Positions 9,988 to 18,733 of a stretch of 64,000 bases of DNA are shown piece after piece. Each line of letters starts with the position of its first letter. The stretch's first letter is position 1. Origin of the DNA: Rhizobium jaguaris (GTDB lineage: Bacteria; Pseudomonadota; Alphaproteobacteria; Rhizobiales; Rhizobiaceae); the NCBI RefSeq assembly GCF_003627755.1, contig NZ_CP032694.1:4150501-4214500 (forward strand). The letters are read 5' to 3'. The translations under genes and the position numbers were made by a program. A model generated the notes under the pieces. It saw only the letters and a program-made list of their open reading frames with translations, was not told where the DNA came from and ran no database searches.

Positions 9988-10497
9988 TCAGCCCGTCACT
10001 TTCAAGACTAGCGGCGTATGACCGGTCGCTTCCATGAAGCGCAGGAGATCGCTGCTGGCAATCGAGGTCGTCGCATCGTTCGACAATGGATGGCAATTAA
10101 CGACGTCGTGTTCCATCAACTCGGCATCGAGGATGAAGGTAACGTTCTTGCCGGTATCGTTGATCGCGCCGAATGCAGTCACCGAGCCCGGAATGACGCC
10201 CAGATATTCTAACAGTTTTTCGGGCTTGCCAAAGGAGACTTTGCTGGCCGCACCGATCAGCGTGTGCACTGTCTTCAAATCGACGGTGGCATTCTCCTCG
10301 ACCGTCAGCAGGAAGAAATTATCCTTCTTGTCCTTCACGAACAGGTTCTTCGTATGGCCGCCGGGGATCTCGTCACGCAAGGACACCGATTCGGCAACGG
10401 TGAACACCGGCGCATGATCTTTGGTGCTATGGAAAATGCCGAGCCCATCCAGAAAACGGAAAAGATCGTCGCGGTTTTTCGAGCTGTTCTCTGTCAT
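9988..10497 (-). CDS. ProX/YbaK-type aminoacyl-tRNA deacylase
   Basis: The 169-residue protein contains the YbaK/ProRS-associated editing domain: GGHTKNLFVKDKKDNFFLLTVEEN, the conserved Lys in the KNLFVKD strand, GKPEKLLEYLGVIPGSVTAFG, and a late CHPLSNDATTSIASSDLLRF. Free-standing members hydrolyse Ala-tRNA(Pro) or related mischarged tRNAs in trans. The ATG at 10497 fits the family length; the longer in-frame extension upstream has no homology to the family. Confidence 0.88.
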   Translation of the reverse strand: MTENSSKNRDDLFRFLDGLGIFHSTKDHAPVFTVAESVSLRDEIPGGHTKNLFVKDKKDNFFLLTVEENATVDLKTVHTLIGAASKVSFGKPEKLLEYLGVIPGSVTAFGAINDTGKNVTFILDAELMEHDVVNCHPLSNDATTSIASSDLLRFMEATGHTPLVLKVTG

Positions 10498-10741
10498 GGC
10501 GGTCTCGCGATAAAAAATGACCCGCCCCTGATACGTCGCTCGCAAATCCTTTGCAATCTTCGAAGCGACAAAGCCAAGCGTTCTCGGGCTTTCCGGCGGA
10601 CGATTAAAAAAATGCGGACTTTTCTTCGCGACCTCGTCATTTCCCTGTTGCATTTGAAAAATGGTTAGGCCATATAGCGCCCGTCGCCGCAAGACGACGC
10701 CCAGCGGTCCAACACACTACCCCGGACTGTTGCGGATATGA

Positions 10742-10816
10742 GCGGGTGTAGCTCAGGGGTAGAGCACAACCTTGCCAAGGTTGGGGTCGAGGGTTCGAAT
10801 CCCTTCGCCCGCTCCA
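10742..10816 (+). tRNA. tRNA-Gly(GCC)
   Basis: The 75-base sequence folds as a full cloverleaf: acceptor GCGGGTG pairs with CGCCCGC, the anticodon loop is CTTGCCAAG-like giving GCC, the T arm is GAGGGTTCGAATCCCTT and CCA is encoded. Confidence 0.97.
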
Positions 10817-11123
10817 GTTTTCCTCAAGGAAATCAGCATATTGCGGACACGACGCCTTTTGGGAAGCCCGAAGGGTTTTTCGCGTGTCGCCACCAGCGGA
10901 AAGCCATTTTGGGCTGCGTCACCACCGACTTGCGGAGTCGTGCGTGCCGGCCACGGCATTCGACTCGACTCCACATCTTTCCCGTTCAAATCGCCGGCCG
11001 CGTCCTGCCAATGGGCCATCGCTTGCCCGAATGGATGACGTGTATCAAATTACCTCGAGTGCTACTTTAAGCATGGGGTGGTGGCGGTGCTGGGAACAGC
11101 AGCGTCGATGGAGGAGGCGCGCG
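10817..11123 (+). other. Gene-free spacer after tRNA-Gly
   Basis: About 300 bases without a convincing gene, terminator or repeat. An open frame enters it from the next gene but has no coding character. It could hold an accessory-DNA junction, but no attachment-site repeat was recognised. Confidence 0.5.
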
Positions 11124-11438
11124 ATGACTGCATTTAACGTCGTGAGATTTCAAACCAAAGTCGGTTTTGAAGAAGAGTTCGAGGAGCAGTATCGAAAACT
11201 TTCGCGCGAATTCGAAGGGCTTAGAAGAATAGTTTTAATCAAAACGGGGCCGCAGGCATATTGTGGAATCGGCGAGTGGGACGGTCTGGAGCACATGATA
11301 GCCGCACGGCCGTTGATGATCGGCAATTTGGATAACTTTCGGCACACGCTTCAGGAACTTGGGGGCGATATCGGTGTTACCGATGCGATTTCCGGTGAGG
11401 CGATTTATGAAAAGGCGCCCGCCAAACGAGAACGGTAA
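11124..11438 (+). CDS. Small ABM-like hypothetical protein
   Basis: The 104-residue protein begins MTAFNVVRFQTKVGFEEEFE right after a strong GGAGGAGG site. The pattern, a beta strand, an FxxxFEEQYRKLSREFEGL helix, a second strand (RRIVLIKTGPQAYCGIGEWD) and a second helix, suggests a dimeric alpha-beta barrel like antibiotic-biosynthesis-monooxygenase or stress-response barrel proteins. The match is structural style only and no function is claimed. Longer in-frame starts upstream were rejected because the N-terminal extension looks non-coding. Confidence 0.6.
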   Translation: MTAFNVVRFQTKVGFEEEFEEQYRKLSREFEGLRRIVLIKTGPQAYCGIGEWDGLEHMIAARPLMIGNLDNFRHTLQELGGDIGVTDAISGEAIYEKAPAKRER

Positions 11439-11498
11439 AGGGATTCGGCCGACACTTCTTCCGCCGCCACATTCTCGTAATCTGTTGAGAAACAGAAA

Positions 11499-11680
11499 TT
11501 ATTGGAGCATATTTTCTGTCTTGCATCTTTGGTTGCGCCTCGTCCGGCTGGCGCACGCCTTGCGCGCACCCCAATACGGCTTGTCCTTCTTGAGCCGCAC
11601 GATCATCGCCTCGATCGGCTCAGGCAACTGATTGGCGTAGCGCACCGGTCGCCTGGAGCGATGCGTCAGGGCAGGCAATC
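11499..11680 (-). pseudogene. IS481-family transposase remnant
   Basis: On the minus strand 11559-11669 reads THRSRRPVRYANQLPEPIEA followed by MIVRLKKDKPYWGARK. This is the typical region of IS481-type transposases just after the helix-turn-helix domain. No start, no catalytic DDE core and no terminal repeats are present, so this is a decayed fragment in the promoter region of ppk2. Confidence 0.65.
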
Positions 11681-11883
11681 GCGACGTCCGCATTTCTCGG
11701 CCAATGATCTGCGCATTCGCGACAACAGGTTCCCGCTCCATTCGGCCTTGATGCAGGATTTTGCGCTGCTCCGGTCCCTCCCCTATTCGTTCGGCGACAG
11801 CGTCTGACAGCAGGCAGCGGATTGACATTGGTTGCAAGCGCGAGCCTTCTTCTCGTGTGACGATCGTTTGGGAGGAGCGGTCA

Positions 11884-12819
11884 ATGGCTCGGCAAGAAAT
11901 AATAGACGCCATGAGGAAATACACGGATCCGTTCCGTGTCACCAACGGCAATGACTTTCGCCTGCTGGATTTCGATCCCGGCGACACGCTCGGGCTCAAA
12001 ATGGGCAAGGAAGAAGCGGCGCAGCTTCTCGATCGCGGTTCGAAATGGCTCGCGATGGAGCAAGACATTCTCTATGCGCAGGATTCCTGGTCCGTGCTGC
12101 TGGTGTTCCAAGCGCTGGATGCGGCTGGAAAGGACGGTACGATCAAGCACGTCATGTCGCGGGTCAATCCGCAGGGGTGCGATGTGTCCTCGTTCAAACA
12201 GCCCTCCAGCAAGGAGATCTCGCACGATTTCCTCTGGCGCTATGCCAAGAAAATTCCGGAGCGGGGGCGAATCGGCATCTTCAACCGCTCCTATTACGAG
12301 GAAGTGCTGGTGGTGCGTGTGCACCGGGAGTTGCTCGACGCGCAAAAGATCCCAGCGTGCTTTGTCGGCAAGAACGTGTGGGAAGAGCGACTTGCCGACA
12401 TCGCGCGTTTTGAGAACTACCTGACGCGCCAGGGCGTGGTGGTCCTCAAGTTCTACCTGAACCTCTCCCACGAGGAGCAGAAAAAGCGGTTCATGAGCCG
12501 CCTCGACAAGCCGGAGAAGAACTGGAAGTTCTCAGCGTCCGACGTTCGCGAGCGACGATACTGGAAAGACTACATGCAGGCCTATGACGACGCGATCCGC
12601 GCCACGGCCTCCGAGGGCGCACCGTGGTTCGTCGTGCCCGCGGACAACAAATGGTTTACGCGCCTCGTCGTCGCGGCTGCGATCGTGGAGGCGGTGGAGA
12701 AGCTAGACCTCGCATATCCCAAGGTCACGCCGGAGAAGATGAAGAATCTCGCGGCGGCGCGCCAGGAACTCGAGGCGGAAGGGACACACACTAGAAAGCA
12801 CCGGGAGGAACAAAAATGA
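11884..12819 (+). CDS. ppk2: Polyphosphate kinase 2 family protein
   Basis: The 311-residue protein has the PPK2 Walker A loop FQALDAAGKDGTIKHVM (Gly82-Lys83-Asp84), the GCDVSSFKQPSSKEISHDFLWR segment, the lid module RGRIGIFNRSYYEEVLVVRVH and the Walker-B-like FYLNLSHEEQKKRF. PPK2 enzymes phosphorylate nucleotides with polyphosphate. The class (ADP- or AMP-phosphorylating) is not decided here; the single-domain length fits class I or III. GGGAGGAG precedes the ATG. Its TGA overlaps the ATG of the P-type ATPase (ATGA at 12816-12819), so the two are translationally coupled. Confidence 0.92.
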   Translation: MARQEIIDAMRKYTDPFRVTNGNDFRLLDFDPGDTLGLKMGKEEAAQLLDRGSKWLAMEQDILYAQDSWSVLLVFQALDAAGKDGTIKHVMSRVNPQGCDVSSFKQPSSKEISHDFLWRYAKKIPERGRIGIFNRSYYEEVLVVRVHRELLDAQKIPACFVGKNVWEERLADIARFENYLTRQGVVVLKFYLNLSHEEQKKRFMSRLDKPEKNWKFSASDVRERRYWKDYMQAYDDAIRATASEGAPWFVVPADNKWFTRLVVAAAIVEAVEKLDLAYPKVTPEKMKNLAAARQELEAEGTHTRKHREEQK

Positions 12820-15551
12820 GATCGGATGAGACCTCAGGTTTGGGTACGGATCCGGTGTCGTGGCATGCGATGCCGGCGGATCAGGTGGAAAGCCAGCTTC
12901 GCGTGGATCCCGGGCGCGGCCTCGATGCGGCGGGGGCCGCCGAGCGGCTAAAGACCCACGGGCCGAACCGCCTGCCGCAAGGCAGGAAGAAGGGGCCGTT
13001 GATGCGGTTTCTCGCCCAGTTCAACAATATTCTCATCTATGTCCTGTTGGCGGCTGGCTTCGTCAAACTGATGCTGAGCCTATGGCTCGACGCCTCGATC
13101 ATCTTTGCTGTCGTCATTCTCAACTCGCTCCTAGGCTTTCTACAGGAGGGACGGGCGGAAAAGGCGCTCGATTCGATCCGCGGCATGCTGTCGGCGGAGG
13201 CGCGCGTTTTGCGTGGCGGGGCGACGCGCCTCATTTCGGCCGAGGAGCTCGTTCCGGGCGACATCGTACTCCTGGAATCGGGCGACAAGATCCCGGCGGA
13301 CCTGCGCCTTATCGATGCCAAGAACCTGCGTACCGAGGAGGCTGCCCTCACGGGCGAATCCGTCCCGGCCGAGAAGACCACGGCTGTGGTATCAGCCAAG
13401 GCCACGGTCGGCGACCGAGAGAATATGGCGTTCTCCGGCACCATGGTGGTGTCGGGGCGCGCGACCGGCATCGTTGTGGCGACCGGTAGCCAGACGGAAC
13501 TCGGCCGCATCAACCAGATGCTCGCAGAAGTCAGTGCGCTCGAGACGCCGCTGCTGCGCCAGATCAAGAGGTTCGGTTACGTCATCACGGCAGCCATCGG
13601 CGTCATCAGCGTGTTGCTGTTCTCCTGGGGCCACTGGCTCGGACACATGTCCTTTGTCGAGCTGTTTCAGGCCGTTGTCGGCATCGCAGTGTCGCTGATT
13701 CCTGAAGGTCTGCCAGCTCTGATCACGATAACGCTCGCCATCGGCGTGCAGCGCATGGCTCAGCGCAATGCGATCATCCGCCGCCTCCCCGCGGTCGAGA
13801 CGCTGGGGTCCGTCTCGCGCATCTGCTCGGACAAGACCGGAACGCTGACCCTCATGGAAATGATGGTGGCCTCCGTCGTGACTGCGGATGCAGCCTATGA
13901 GGTCAGCGGCGACGGCTACGCGCCTGAAGGAGAGGTCAAGACCGCCGGCAAGCCGGTCAGCGCCCTACCGGAAGCGCTCGCGCTGATGGGTCGCGTATCC
14001 GCACTGTGCAACGACGCTGAACTCTTCAAGGAGGAGGGAAAGTGGAAAGTGGAAGGAGACCCGACCGAGGGCGCGCTTTATCCCTTCGCGACCAAGCTTG
14101 GCATTGACCGTGCCGCGGAGACGACAGCCGCTCCCCGCATCGATGCGATCCCTTTCGAGTCCGAGCACAAGTTCATGGCAACCCTGAACCGTTCAGCGGA
14201 CGGCGAAATGCTGCTGGTCAAGGGTGCGCCCGAAGTGATCCTCGATCATTGTGACCGGCAGCAGGCGGCGACCGGTCCGGCACCGCTCGATCGTGACCGC
14301 TTTGTTCGGGAGGGTGACCGGCTAGCGGCGCAGGGGGAGCGCGTTCTGGGCTTGGCATGGCTGCCGAACCCGGACCTCCGGGCCGGCAGCCTCCGGCCGG
14401 CGGACTTGCCGAAGACCCTAATTTTGATCGGTTTCGTGGGCCTCATGGACCCTCCCCGCAAGGAGGCCATCGAAGCCGTGCAGGAATGCCATGGCGGCGG
14501 GATCCGCGTGACGATGATCACGGGCGACCACAAGATCACGGCGGCGGCGATCGCCAAGATGCTCGGCATCGGCGATGGCAAGACTGCCATGGCGGGCACC
14601 GAGATCGAGGCAATGAACGATGCGGCACTGCAGGAATGCGTGCGCGACGTCGATGTCTTCGCCCGCGCCAGCCCCGAGCACAAGCTCAGGCTCGTGAAGG
14701 CGATCCAAGCCAATGGTCAAATTGTCGCCATGACCGGAGACGGCGTCAACGACGCGCCGGCGCTCAAAAAGGCCGATATTGGCGTTGCAATGGGTATCAA
14801 GGGCACCGAGGTGACGAAAGAGGCGGCGGGGATGATTCTCGCCGACGACAATTTTGCCTCGATCTCAGCGGCCGTGAAGGAGGGCCGCACGGTCTACAAC
14901 AACATCGAGAAGGCGATGCTTTTCCTGCTGCCCACCAATATCGGCCAAGGCGCAGTGATCGCGATTGCGATCCTGTTCGCCTTCACGCTGCCGATCACGG
15001 CACCGCAGGTGCTGTGGGTGAACATGGTCACCTCCGTCGCGCTCGGCCTTGTCATTTCGTTCGAGCCCCATGAGGCGGACGTGATGGGGCGCCCGCCCCG
15101 CTCGGTCGACCGGCCGATCGTCACCGGCTTCGGTATCTGGCGCATTCTCTTCGTGGGTGCGGCGCTCGTCCTTTATACGCTGGCAGCCTTCTTCTGGATG
15201 AAGGGGCAAGGCGCTTCGGACCAGATGGCGCGCACGGCTGCCGTCAACGCCATCACGCTCGGACAGGTCTACTACCTTCTGAACAGCCGCTACCTGCTCG
15301 AGTCGTCTCTGTCCGTAAGCGCCCATTTGGGCAATCCCTATCTCTGGTACGGCATAGGCGGGGTCGTGGTGCTGCAACTCCTCTTTACCTATGCGCCCCC
15401 GCTCCACGCCGTCTTCGACACCGAAGCCTTGCCTCCTTCGGTCTGGCTCTGGCTCATCGCGGGCGGGCTTCTGTTTTTCCTCGTTGTCGAGATCGAAAAG
15501 CTCATCATTCGCTCCACGCCCGTGTTGAAAGACGCAGCGACCCGCCGGTAA
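12816..15551 (+). CDS. P-type cation-transporting ATPase (P2 type)
   Basis: The 911-residue pump has the complete P-type order: cation ATPase N-terminal domain (about 15-85), M1-M2, actuator domain with TGESVPAEKT, M3-M4 with the SLIPEGLPALITITLAIG segment whose PEGLP motif is typical of calcium/PMR-like P2 pumps, phosphorylation loop CSDKTGTLTLMEMM (Asp339), nucleotide-binding domain with the KGAPE motif, hinge MTGDGVNDAPALKKADIGVAMG, and C-terminal M5-M10. The intact catalytic residues indicate an active inner-membrane pump, probably for Ca2+, Mg2+ or H+/Na+; specificity cannot be settled. It starts inside the stop codon of ppk2, so the partner makes ATP precursors at the cost of polyphosphate. 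Confidence 0.92.
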   Translation: MRSDETSGLGTDPVSWHAMPADQVESQLRVDPGRGLDAAGAAERLKTHGPNRLPQGRKKGPLMRFLAQFNNILIYVLLAAGFVKLMLSLWLDASIIFAVVILNSLLGFLQEGRAEKALDSIRGMLSAEARVLRGGATRLISAEELVPGDIVLLESGDKIPADLRLIDAKNLRTEEAALTGESVPAEKTTAVVSAKATVGDRENMAFSGTMVVSGRATGIVVATGSQTELGRINQMLAEVSALETPLLRQIKRFGYVITAAIGVISVLLFSWGHWLGHMSFVELFQAVVGIAVSLIPEGLPALITITLAIGVQRMAQRNAIIRRLPAVETLGSVSRICSDKTGTLTLMEMMVASVVTADAAYEVSGDGYAPEGEVKTAGKPVSALPEALALMGRVSALCNDAELFKEEGKWKVEGDPTEGALYPFATKLGIDRAAETTAAPRIDAIPFESEHKFMATLNRSADGEMLLVKGAPEVILDHCDRQQAATGPAPLDRDRFVREGDRLAAQGERVLGLAWLPNPDLRAGSLRPADLPKTLILIGFVGLMDPPRKEAIEAVQECHGGGIRVTMITGDHKITAAAIAKMLGIGDGKTAMAGTEIEAMNDAALQECVRDVDVFARASPEHKLRLVKAIQANGQIVAMTGDGVNDAPALKKADIGVAMGIKGTEVTKEAAGMILADDNFASISAAVKEGRTVYNNIEKAMLFLLPTNIGQGAVIAIAILFAFTLPITAPQVLWVNMVTSVALGLVISFEPHEADVMGRPPRSVDRPIVTGFGIWRILFVGAALVLYTLAAFFWMKGQGASDQMARTAAVNAITLGQVYYLLNSRYLLESSLSVSAHLGNPYLWYGIGGVVVLQLLFTYAPPLHAVFDTEALPPSVWLWLIAGGLLFFLVVEIEKLIIRSTPVLKDAATRR

Positions 15552-15638
15552 AGGGAAATTGCGGCCGAGCGGCGATCATCGCCGCTACCTGACCACTCTC
15601 ATGTTCGCCCTTACAAGATGCAGGAATAGAAAAATCGT

Positions 15639-15664
15639 CGCCCTGTCGTCAGGGCGTTTCGTTT
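15639..15664 (+). terminator. Terminator after the P-type ATPase
   Basis: CGCCCTG, TCGT loop, CAGGGCG, then TTTCGTTT. It lies 88 bases after the ATPase stop codon. Confidence 0.8.
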
Positions 15665-15920
15665 GGTGTGGATGCATCCTGGGGAAAGCAGGAAGCACGG
15701 TCATATAACGACGGTTGATCATGCTCTGATGCGCGGGTTGGTTACCGCCGGACCTGATGCGTCGCGGAGCTTCCTCTGTCTAGTTCGCAGCGTCGGAATG
15801 TAACCGGCTGATAGTGGAATCGAGGGTTCTCCTGCCGTGACCGTGCCCCCAGCCTTGCCCAGGCGCATATGGCTTTTTGACTCTTCTGTCCTCCTTGTTG
15901 AGTTCAGGATTGAGCTATAC
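15665..15920. other. Spacer holding the downstream end of the IS110 element
   Basis: No gene is supported here. The region between the ATPase terminator and the IS110 stop codon should contain one end of the insertion sequence; IS110 elements lack clear terminal inverted repeats, so the boundary could not be fixed by eye. Confidence 0.4.
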
Positions 15921-17024
15921 TCAACGCGGTGAGACCTGGCATGCAATCGCCCAGACGAATCCGGATAATTCGCGAGCGATCGCCGTGGTTACGGTCGTTG
16001 CCGGCTTTCCGGCCTTCGTGAGCTTGCGATAGCGGCCGCACAGCCGCTCCTGCGCCTTCCATGCCGTGTCGCGGATCGCTTTTGGGAGCTGCTCCTGGCG
16101 GATCAACTGATCACGGCTGATCTTTGCGGGAAACCGATAACTCCAAGCGGCTTCAATCAGCATTCGACGCGCCGTTGTATTGCCTGCTTTTGTAATGCCG
16201 CCCTGCCGCCGAGTTCCACCGCTTGAATGCTCCGATGGTACCAGCCCGAGATAGGCCATTAATTGGCGCGGGTTTGTGAAGCGGCTGAGATCGCCCAATT
16301 CGGCAATCATCGTAGCGGCCGTCACCAGAGCCATGCCGCGCAGTGATTGCAGCGCGACGACCACCGGAGCCAATGACCAGTCACTCAACATGGTCTCGAT
16401 CTGCTTCGTCAGCCGATCCCGCCGCTCAGTTGCCGCCTCGATTGTGGCGATGTGATCCTGGAGAACGATTTGGTGGATTGGCTGTTCAAAGCAAAGACCG
16501 GCCAACCAACGGCGGTGCATCTGCGTCCAGGCCGGCCGGCTGTAGTGAAAGCCATGACGAAGCAGAAATCCGCTGAGCTGCTGGCGCGCTTGCCGCAAGC
16601 TGCGCACAGCGGCAAGCCGTGCCCGAACCAGATCACGCATCGCCTCATGGGCTGTATCTGGTATCCAAACAGCGCTCAGTTCTCTAGCGCGATGAAGTCT
16701 TGCCAGATTGTTGGCATCCCGACGGTCTGTCTTGATGCGATCGCCTGGTTTGTGCGGGATCAAAGAAGGGGCGACGACCACGCAATCATGACCTGCGGCA
16801 GACAGTTGCCGCTGAATGCCGTAGCCGCAAGGTCCCGCTTCGTAGCAAAACTTCAATGTCCGACCCGGCTGCGAAAGCTTGGCCAGCATGCGGGTCAAGG
16901 CCGTTGGCGTATTGACGATCTGGCCAAACGCGCGCGCGTCACCGCGCCCACCGCCGTCAGCGAGCGCCACCGCGATCGTCTCTTTGTGAACATCCAATCC
17001 GACATATGTGATAGTCTCGTCCAT
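15921..17024 (-). mobile_element. IS110-family transposase (367 aa, intact)
   Basis: The open frame has both domains of IS110 recombinases: an N-terminal RuvC-like DEDD domain starting TITYVGLDVHKETIAVAL (Asp11) with KTDRRDANNLARL, and a C-terminal Transposase_20 domain with LQSLRGMALVTAATMIAELG and RFTNPRQLMAYLGLVPSEHS-type sequence followed by GITKAGNTTARRMLIEAAWSY. No frameshift or stop is seen, so the enzyme may be active. IS110 enzymes recombine through a programmable RNA encoded in the element's non-coding end; a large imperfect hairpin lies directly upstream of this start. The element separates the ppk2/ATPase pair from the small genes near 17.3 kb. Confidence 0.92.
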
Positions 17025-17026
17025 GG

Positions 17027-17100
17027 CCCGTCTCCTATGCATGAGGCTCTACGAGGGCATCGCTCTCGCAACCCTCGATACCTGCATATTGTGAGACGGG
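17027..17100 (-). other. Structured leader of the IS110 element (candidate guide-RNA region)
   Basis: Three nested inverted repeats make one long stem-loop: CCCGTCTC (17027-17034) pairs with GAGACGGG (17093-17100), TATGCA (17036-17041) with TGCATA (17083-17088), and CGAGGG (17052-17057) with CCCTCG (17072-17077). It abuts the transposase start on its 5' side, where IS110-group elements encode their bridge RNA. Confidence 0.55.
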
Positions 17101-17172
17101 TCACCCGGTCCCAGGCGAACATTTAGTCTAGATAATAGCAGGCGAGAAGATGACCGGCTCCGACCGCTTCGC

Positions 17173-17400
17173 CTAGTCCGGATCGTGCTCGCGCTTGAGA
17201 ACTGCGACGATGGCAATCCTGAGACAATCGAAGCAGGGCTCGTAACGAAAGCGGCCGTGGCTGCACTTGTCGAAATTGTCCTTCACCCCGAGCACAGCTT
17301 CCTCGAAGCCGTCGCGCGGCCCGCCCTGCTTGTCCAGAAAGTCCAGCACCATCCTCAGGCCCGCGTCGAAACCGGCCTCAAACCTCTCGTCCTCGCTCAT
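17173..17400 (-). CDS. Small hypothetical protein with CxxC-type motif
   Basis: The 75-residue acidic protein (MSEDERFEAGFDAGLRMVLD) has GGAGGAAGCGGT before its ATG and ends with CSHGRFRYEPCFDCLRIA, a possible small metal-binding motif. It is not recognised. Its start overlaps the stop of a decayed upstream reading frame in an ATGA arrangement, suggesting that a two-gene unit once existed here. Confidence 0.5.
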   Translation of the reverse strand: MSEDERFEAGFDAGLRMVLDFLDKQGGPRDGFEEAVLGVKDNFDKCSHGRFRYEPCFDCLRIAIVAVLKREHDPD

Positions 17401-17608
17401 ACCGCTTCCTCCTCGCGCTCTTCTGGCCAGCCGAGCACCCGGCTGACCGCCTCGCCTTCGCTGACGTCGGCGCGACCGGTGGTAGTTCCCTCTCGTTCAG
17501 CCCTTCGGCAACGGCTTCAGTGTAAACCCCAGCGGCCACATCGGCAGGATATCTTCGCGAATTTTTCGGCGCCAGCGTCTTCGCCCGCTTGGCCCTGGAC
17601 AGGTCCAC
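17397..17608 (-). pseudogene. Frameshifted small gene upstream of the 75-aa ORF
   Basis: The first part reads MDLSRAKRAKTLAPKNSRRY and continues to EAVAEGLNERE. A one-base shift there would continue as GTTTGRADVSEGEAVSRVLG and end LGWPEEREEEAV at a TGA overlapping the next ATG. Both parts look coding, but they lie in different frames. No family recognised. Confidence 0.4.
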
Positions 17609-17674
17609 TGGTCACTCGCATCGACGTTATCTATCTTGCAACTGATCGTGGCGGCCTTTGCAATCTTCGGAGTC

Positions 17675-17699
17675 TCAAATCGGTCTCAATTGACGTTCA
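17675..17699 (+). promoter_or_regulatory. Three TCA repeats at 11-bp spacing upstream of DUF1007 gene
   Basis: TCTCAA occurs at 17673 and 17684, and a degenerate GTTCAG continues the phase, giving TCA at 17675, 17686 and 17697. Direct repeats with 11-bp centre spacing are typical for OmpR/PhoB-family regulators. The downstream gene starts at 17740. Confidence 0.35.
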
Positions 17700-17739
17700 G
17701 GCCTTGGCGAGCTGCGGGACGAATCACGGTAGAGGCTGA

Positions 17740-18381
17740 ATGAAACGACAAACGATTTCGTTGATCGCGATGCTGTCGCTCCTGCCTCTCCCGGCTCTTG
17801 CCCACCCGCATATATTCATCGACGCGAAATTCGAGGTGGTCGCGGCGCCCGATGGCTCCATCGCCGAGCTTCGCAACGTCTGGCGCTTCGATGAGGTCTT
17901 CTCCTCGTCGGTGCTGCTGGATTTCGACAAGAACGGCAACATGACGCTGGATCCCGGCGAGCTTAAGGCTGTGGGCAAGACGGTCAGGAATTCGCTTGCG
18001 CAGTACGATTATTATACGAACGTCACCAGCAACGGCAAAGCGGTTGCGATGGCGAAGCCAGAGGAAATACGGGCGGACTATAAAGACGACGCCCTGATAC
18101 TCACCTTCTCGCTGAAGCCGCTGCAGAAGACATCTCTCAAGGGAACCACGATTTTCGGAATTTACGACAAGACGCTTTATACGGCGGTCGATTTCGCCGC
18201 CGACAGCGATATGGCAACCTCCGGTGAGGCATTTGCCCGCTGCAAGCGCAAGGTGGTGAGGCCCAATTCCGACGAGATCATCGCGCAGAACCAGGCAACG
18301 CTCACCAGCATGTTCTTCAACGACCCGATGGGAACGAATTATTCGCAGCTCGTAGCGACGAGGCTGGAAGTCCAGTGCTGA
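17740..18381 (+). CDS. DUF1007 periplasmic protein
   Basis: The 213-residue protein has a signal peptide (MKRQTISLIAMLSLLPLPALA) and the DUF1007 opening HPHIFIDAKFEVV. The family usually accompanies NicO/RcnA-type nickel-cobalt exporters and may bind the metal in the periplasm; the HPH at the mature N-terminus fits metal binding. No exporter gene stands next to it here. An EF-hand-like DFDKNGNMTLDPGE segment (about residues 67-80) is visible. Confidence 0.82.
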   Translation: MKRQTISLIAMLSLLPLPALAHPHIFIDAKFEVVAAPDGSIAELRNVWRFDEVFSSSVLLDFDKNGNMTLDPGELKAVGKTVRNSLAQYDYYTNVTSNGKAVAMAKPEEIRADYKDDALILTFSLKPLQKTSLKGTTIFGIYDKTLYTAVDFAADSDMATSGEAFARCKRKVVRPNSDEIIAQNQATLTSMFFNDPMGTNYSQLVATRLEVQC

Positions 18382-18475
18382 GATCGCAGTCGATCCAAGG
18401 AACCATCCCTCGCGCCCGATAGCACACCCCGATATGCAACCCTTGGGGACTGTGCTCGCCTGAACATCGTATGTC

Positions 18476-18733
18476 CTACATCACGGGATGGATGCTTGAC
18501 ACCGTCGTTCTGCCGGCTTTCGTCGTGGAATAATTGACCCTAACCTTCTCGCCTGCCTTGAAGCGTTCCACTTCAATCTTCTCCGGCAGCTTGAAAACCC
18601 TTCCGTTCATCAGCGTAATCGAATCGCCTTTTCTGTCGACGCTCCTGATCGTATCGGTAATTGCCTTTGCAAAGGCCCCGGTCGACGAAACGATTGCAAA
18701 TATTGCCGCTGCGATGATGACAGATCTTTTCAT
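18476..18733 (-). CDS. DUF1344 small exported protein
   Basis: The 85-residue protein has a signal peptide (MKRSVIIAAAIFAIVSSTGAF, cut near AFA-KA) and a small beta-barrel-like mature part with DTIRSVDRKGDSITLMNGRV and VNYSTTKAGRTTVSSIHPV, the pattern of rhizobial DUF1344 proteins. Function unknown. AAAGGA precedes the ATG at 18733. Confidence 0.75.
   Translation of the reverse strand: MKRSVIIAAAIFAIVSSTGAFAKAITDTIRSVDRKGDSITLMNGRVFKLPEKIEVERFKAGEKVRVNYSTTKAGRTTVSSIHPVM

Noticed and set aside
10803..17589. Possible attachment-site pair: CTTCGCCCGCT in the tRNA-Gly 3' end and again at 17579
   Set aside because: The same core, one base shorter, also occurs inside the ATPase gene near 14658 and is a common codon string; no integrase gene is present, so no island boundary can be claimed.
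17173..17608. Toxin-antitoxin pair
   Set aside because: Two small overlapping genes suggested this, but neither resembles a toxin or antitoxin family and the first is frameshifted.
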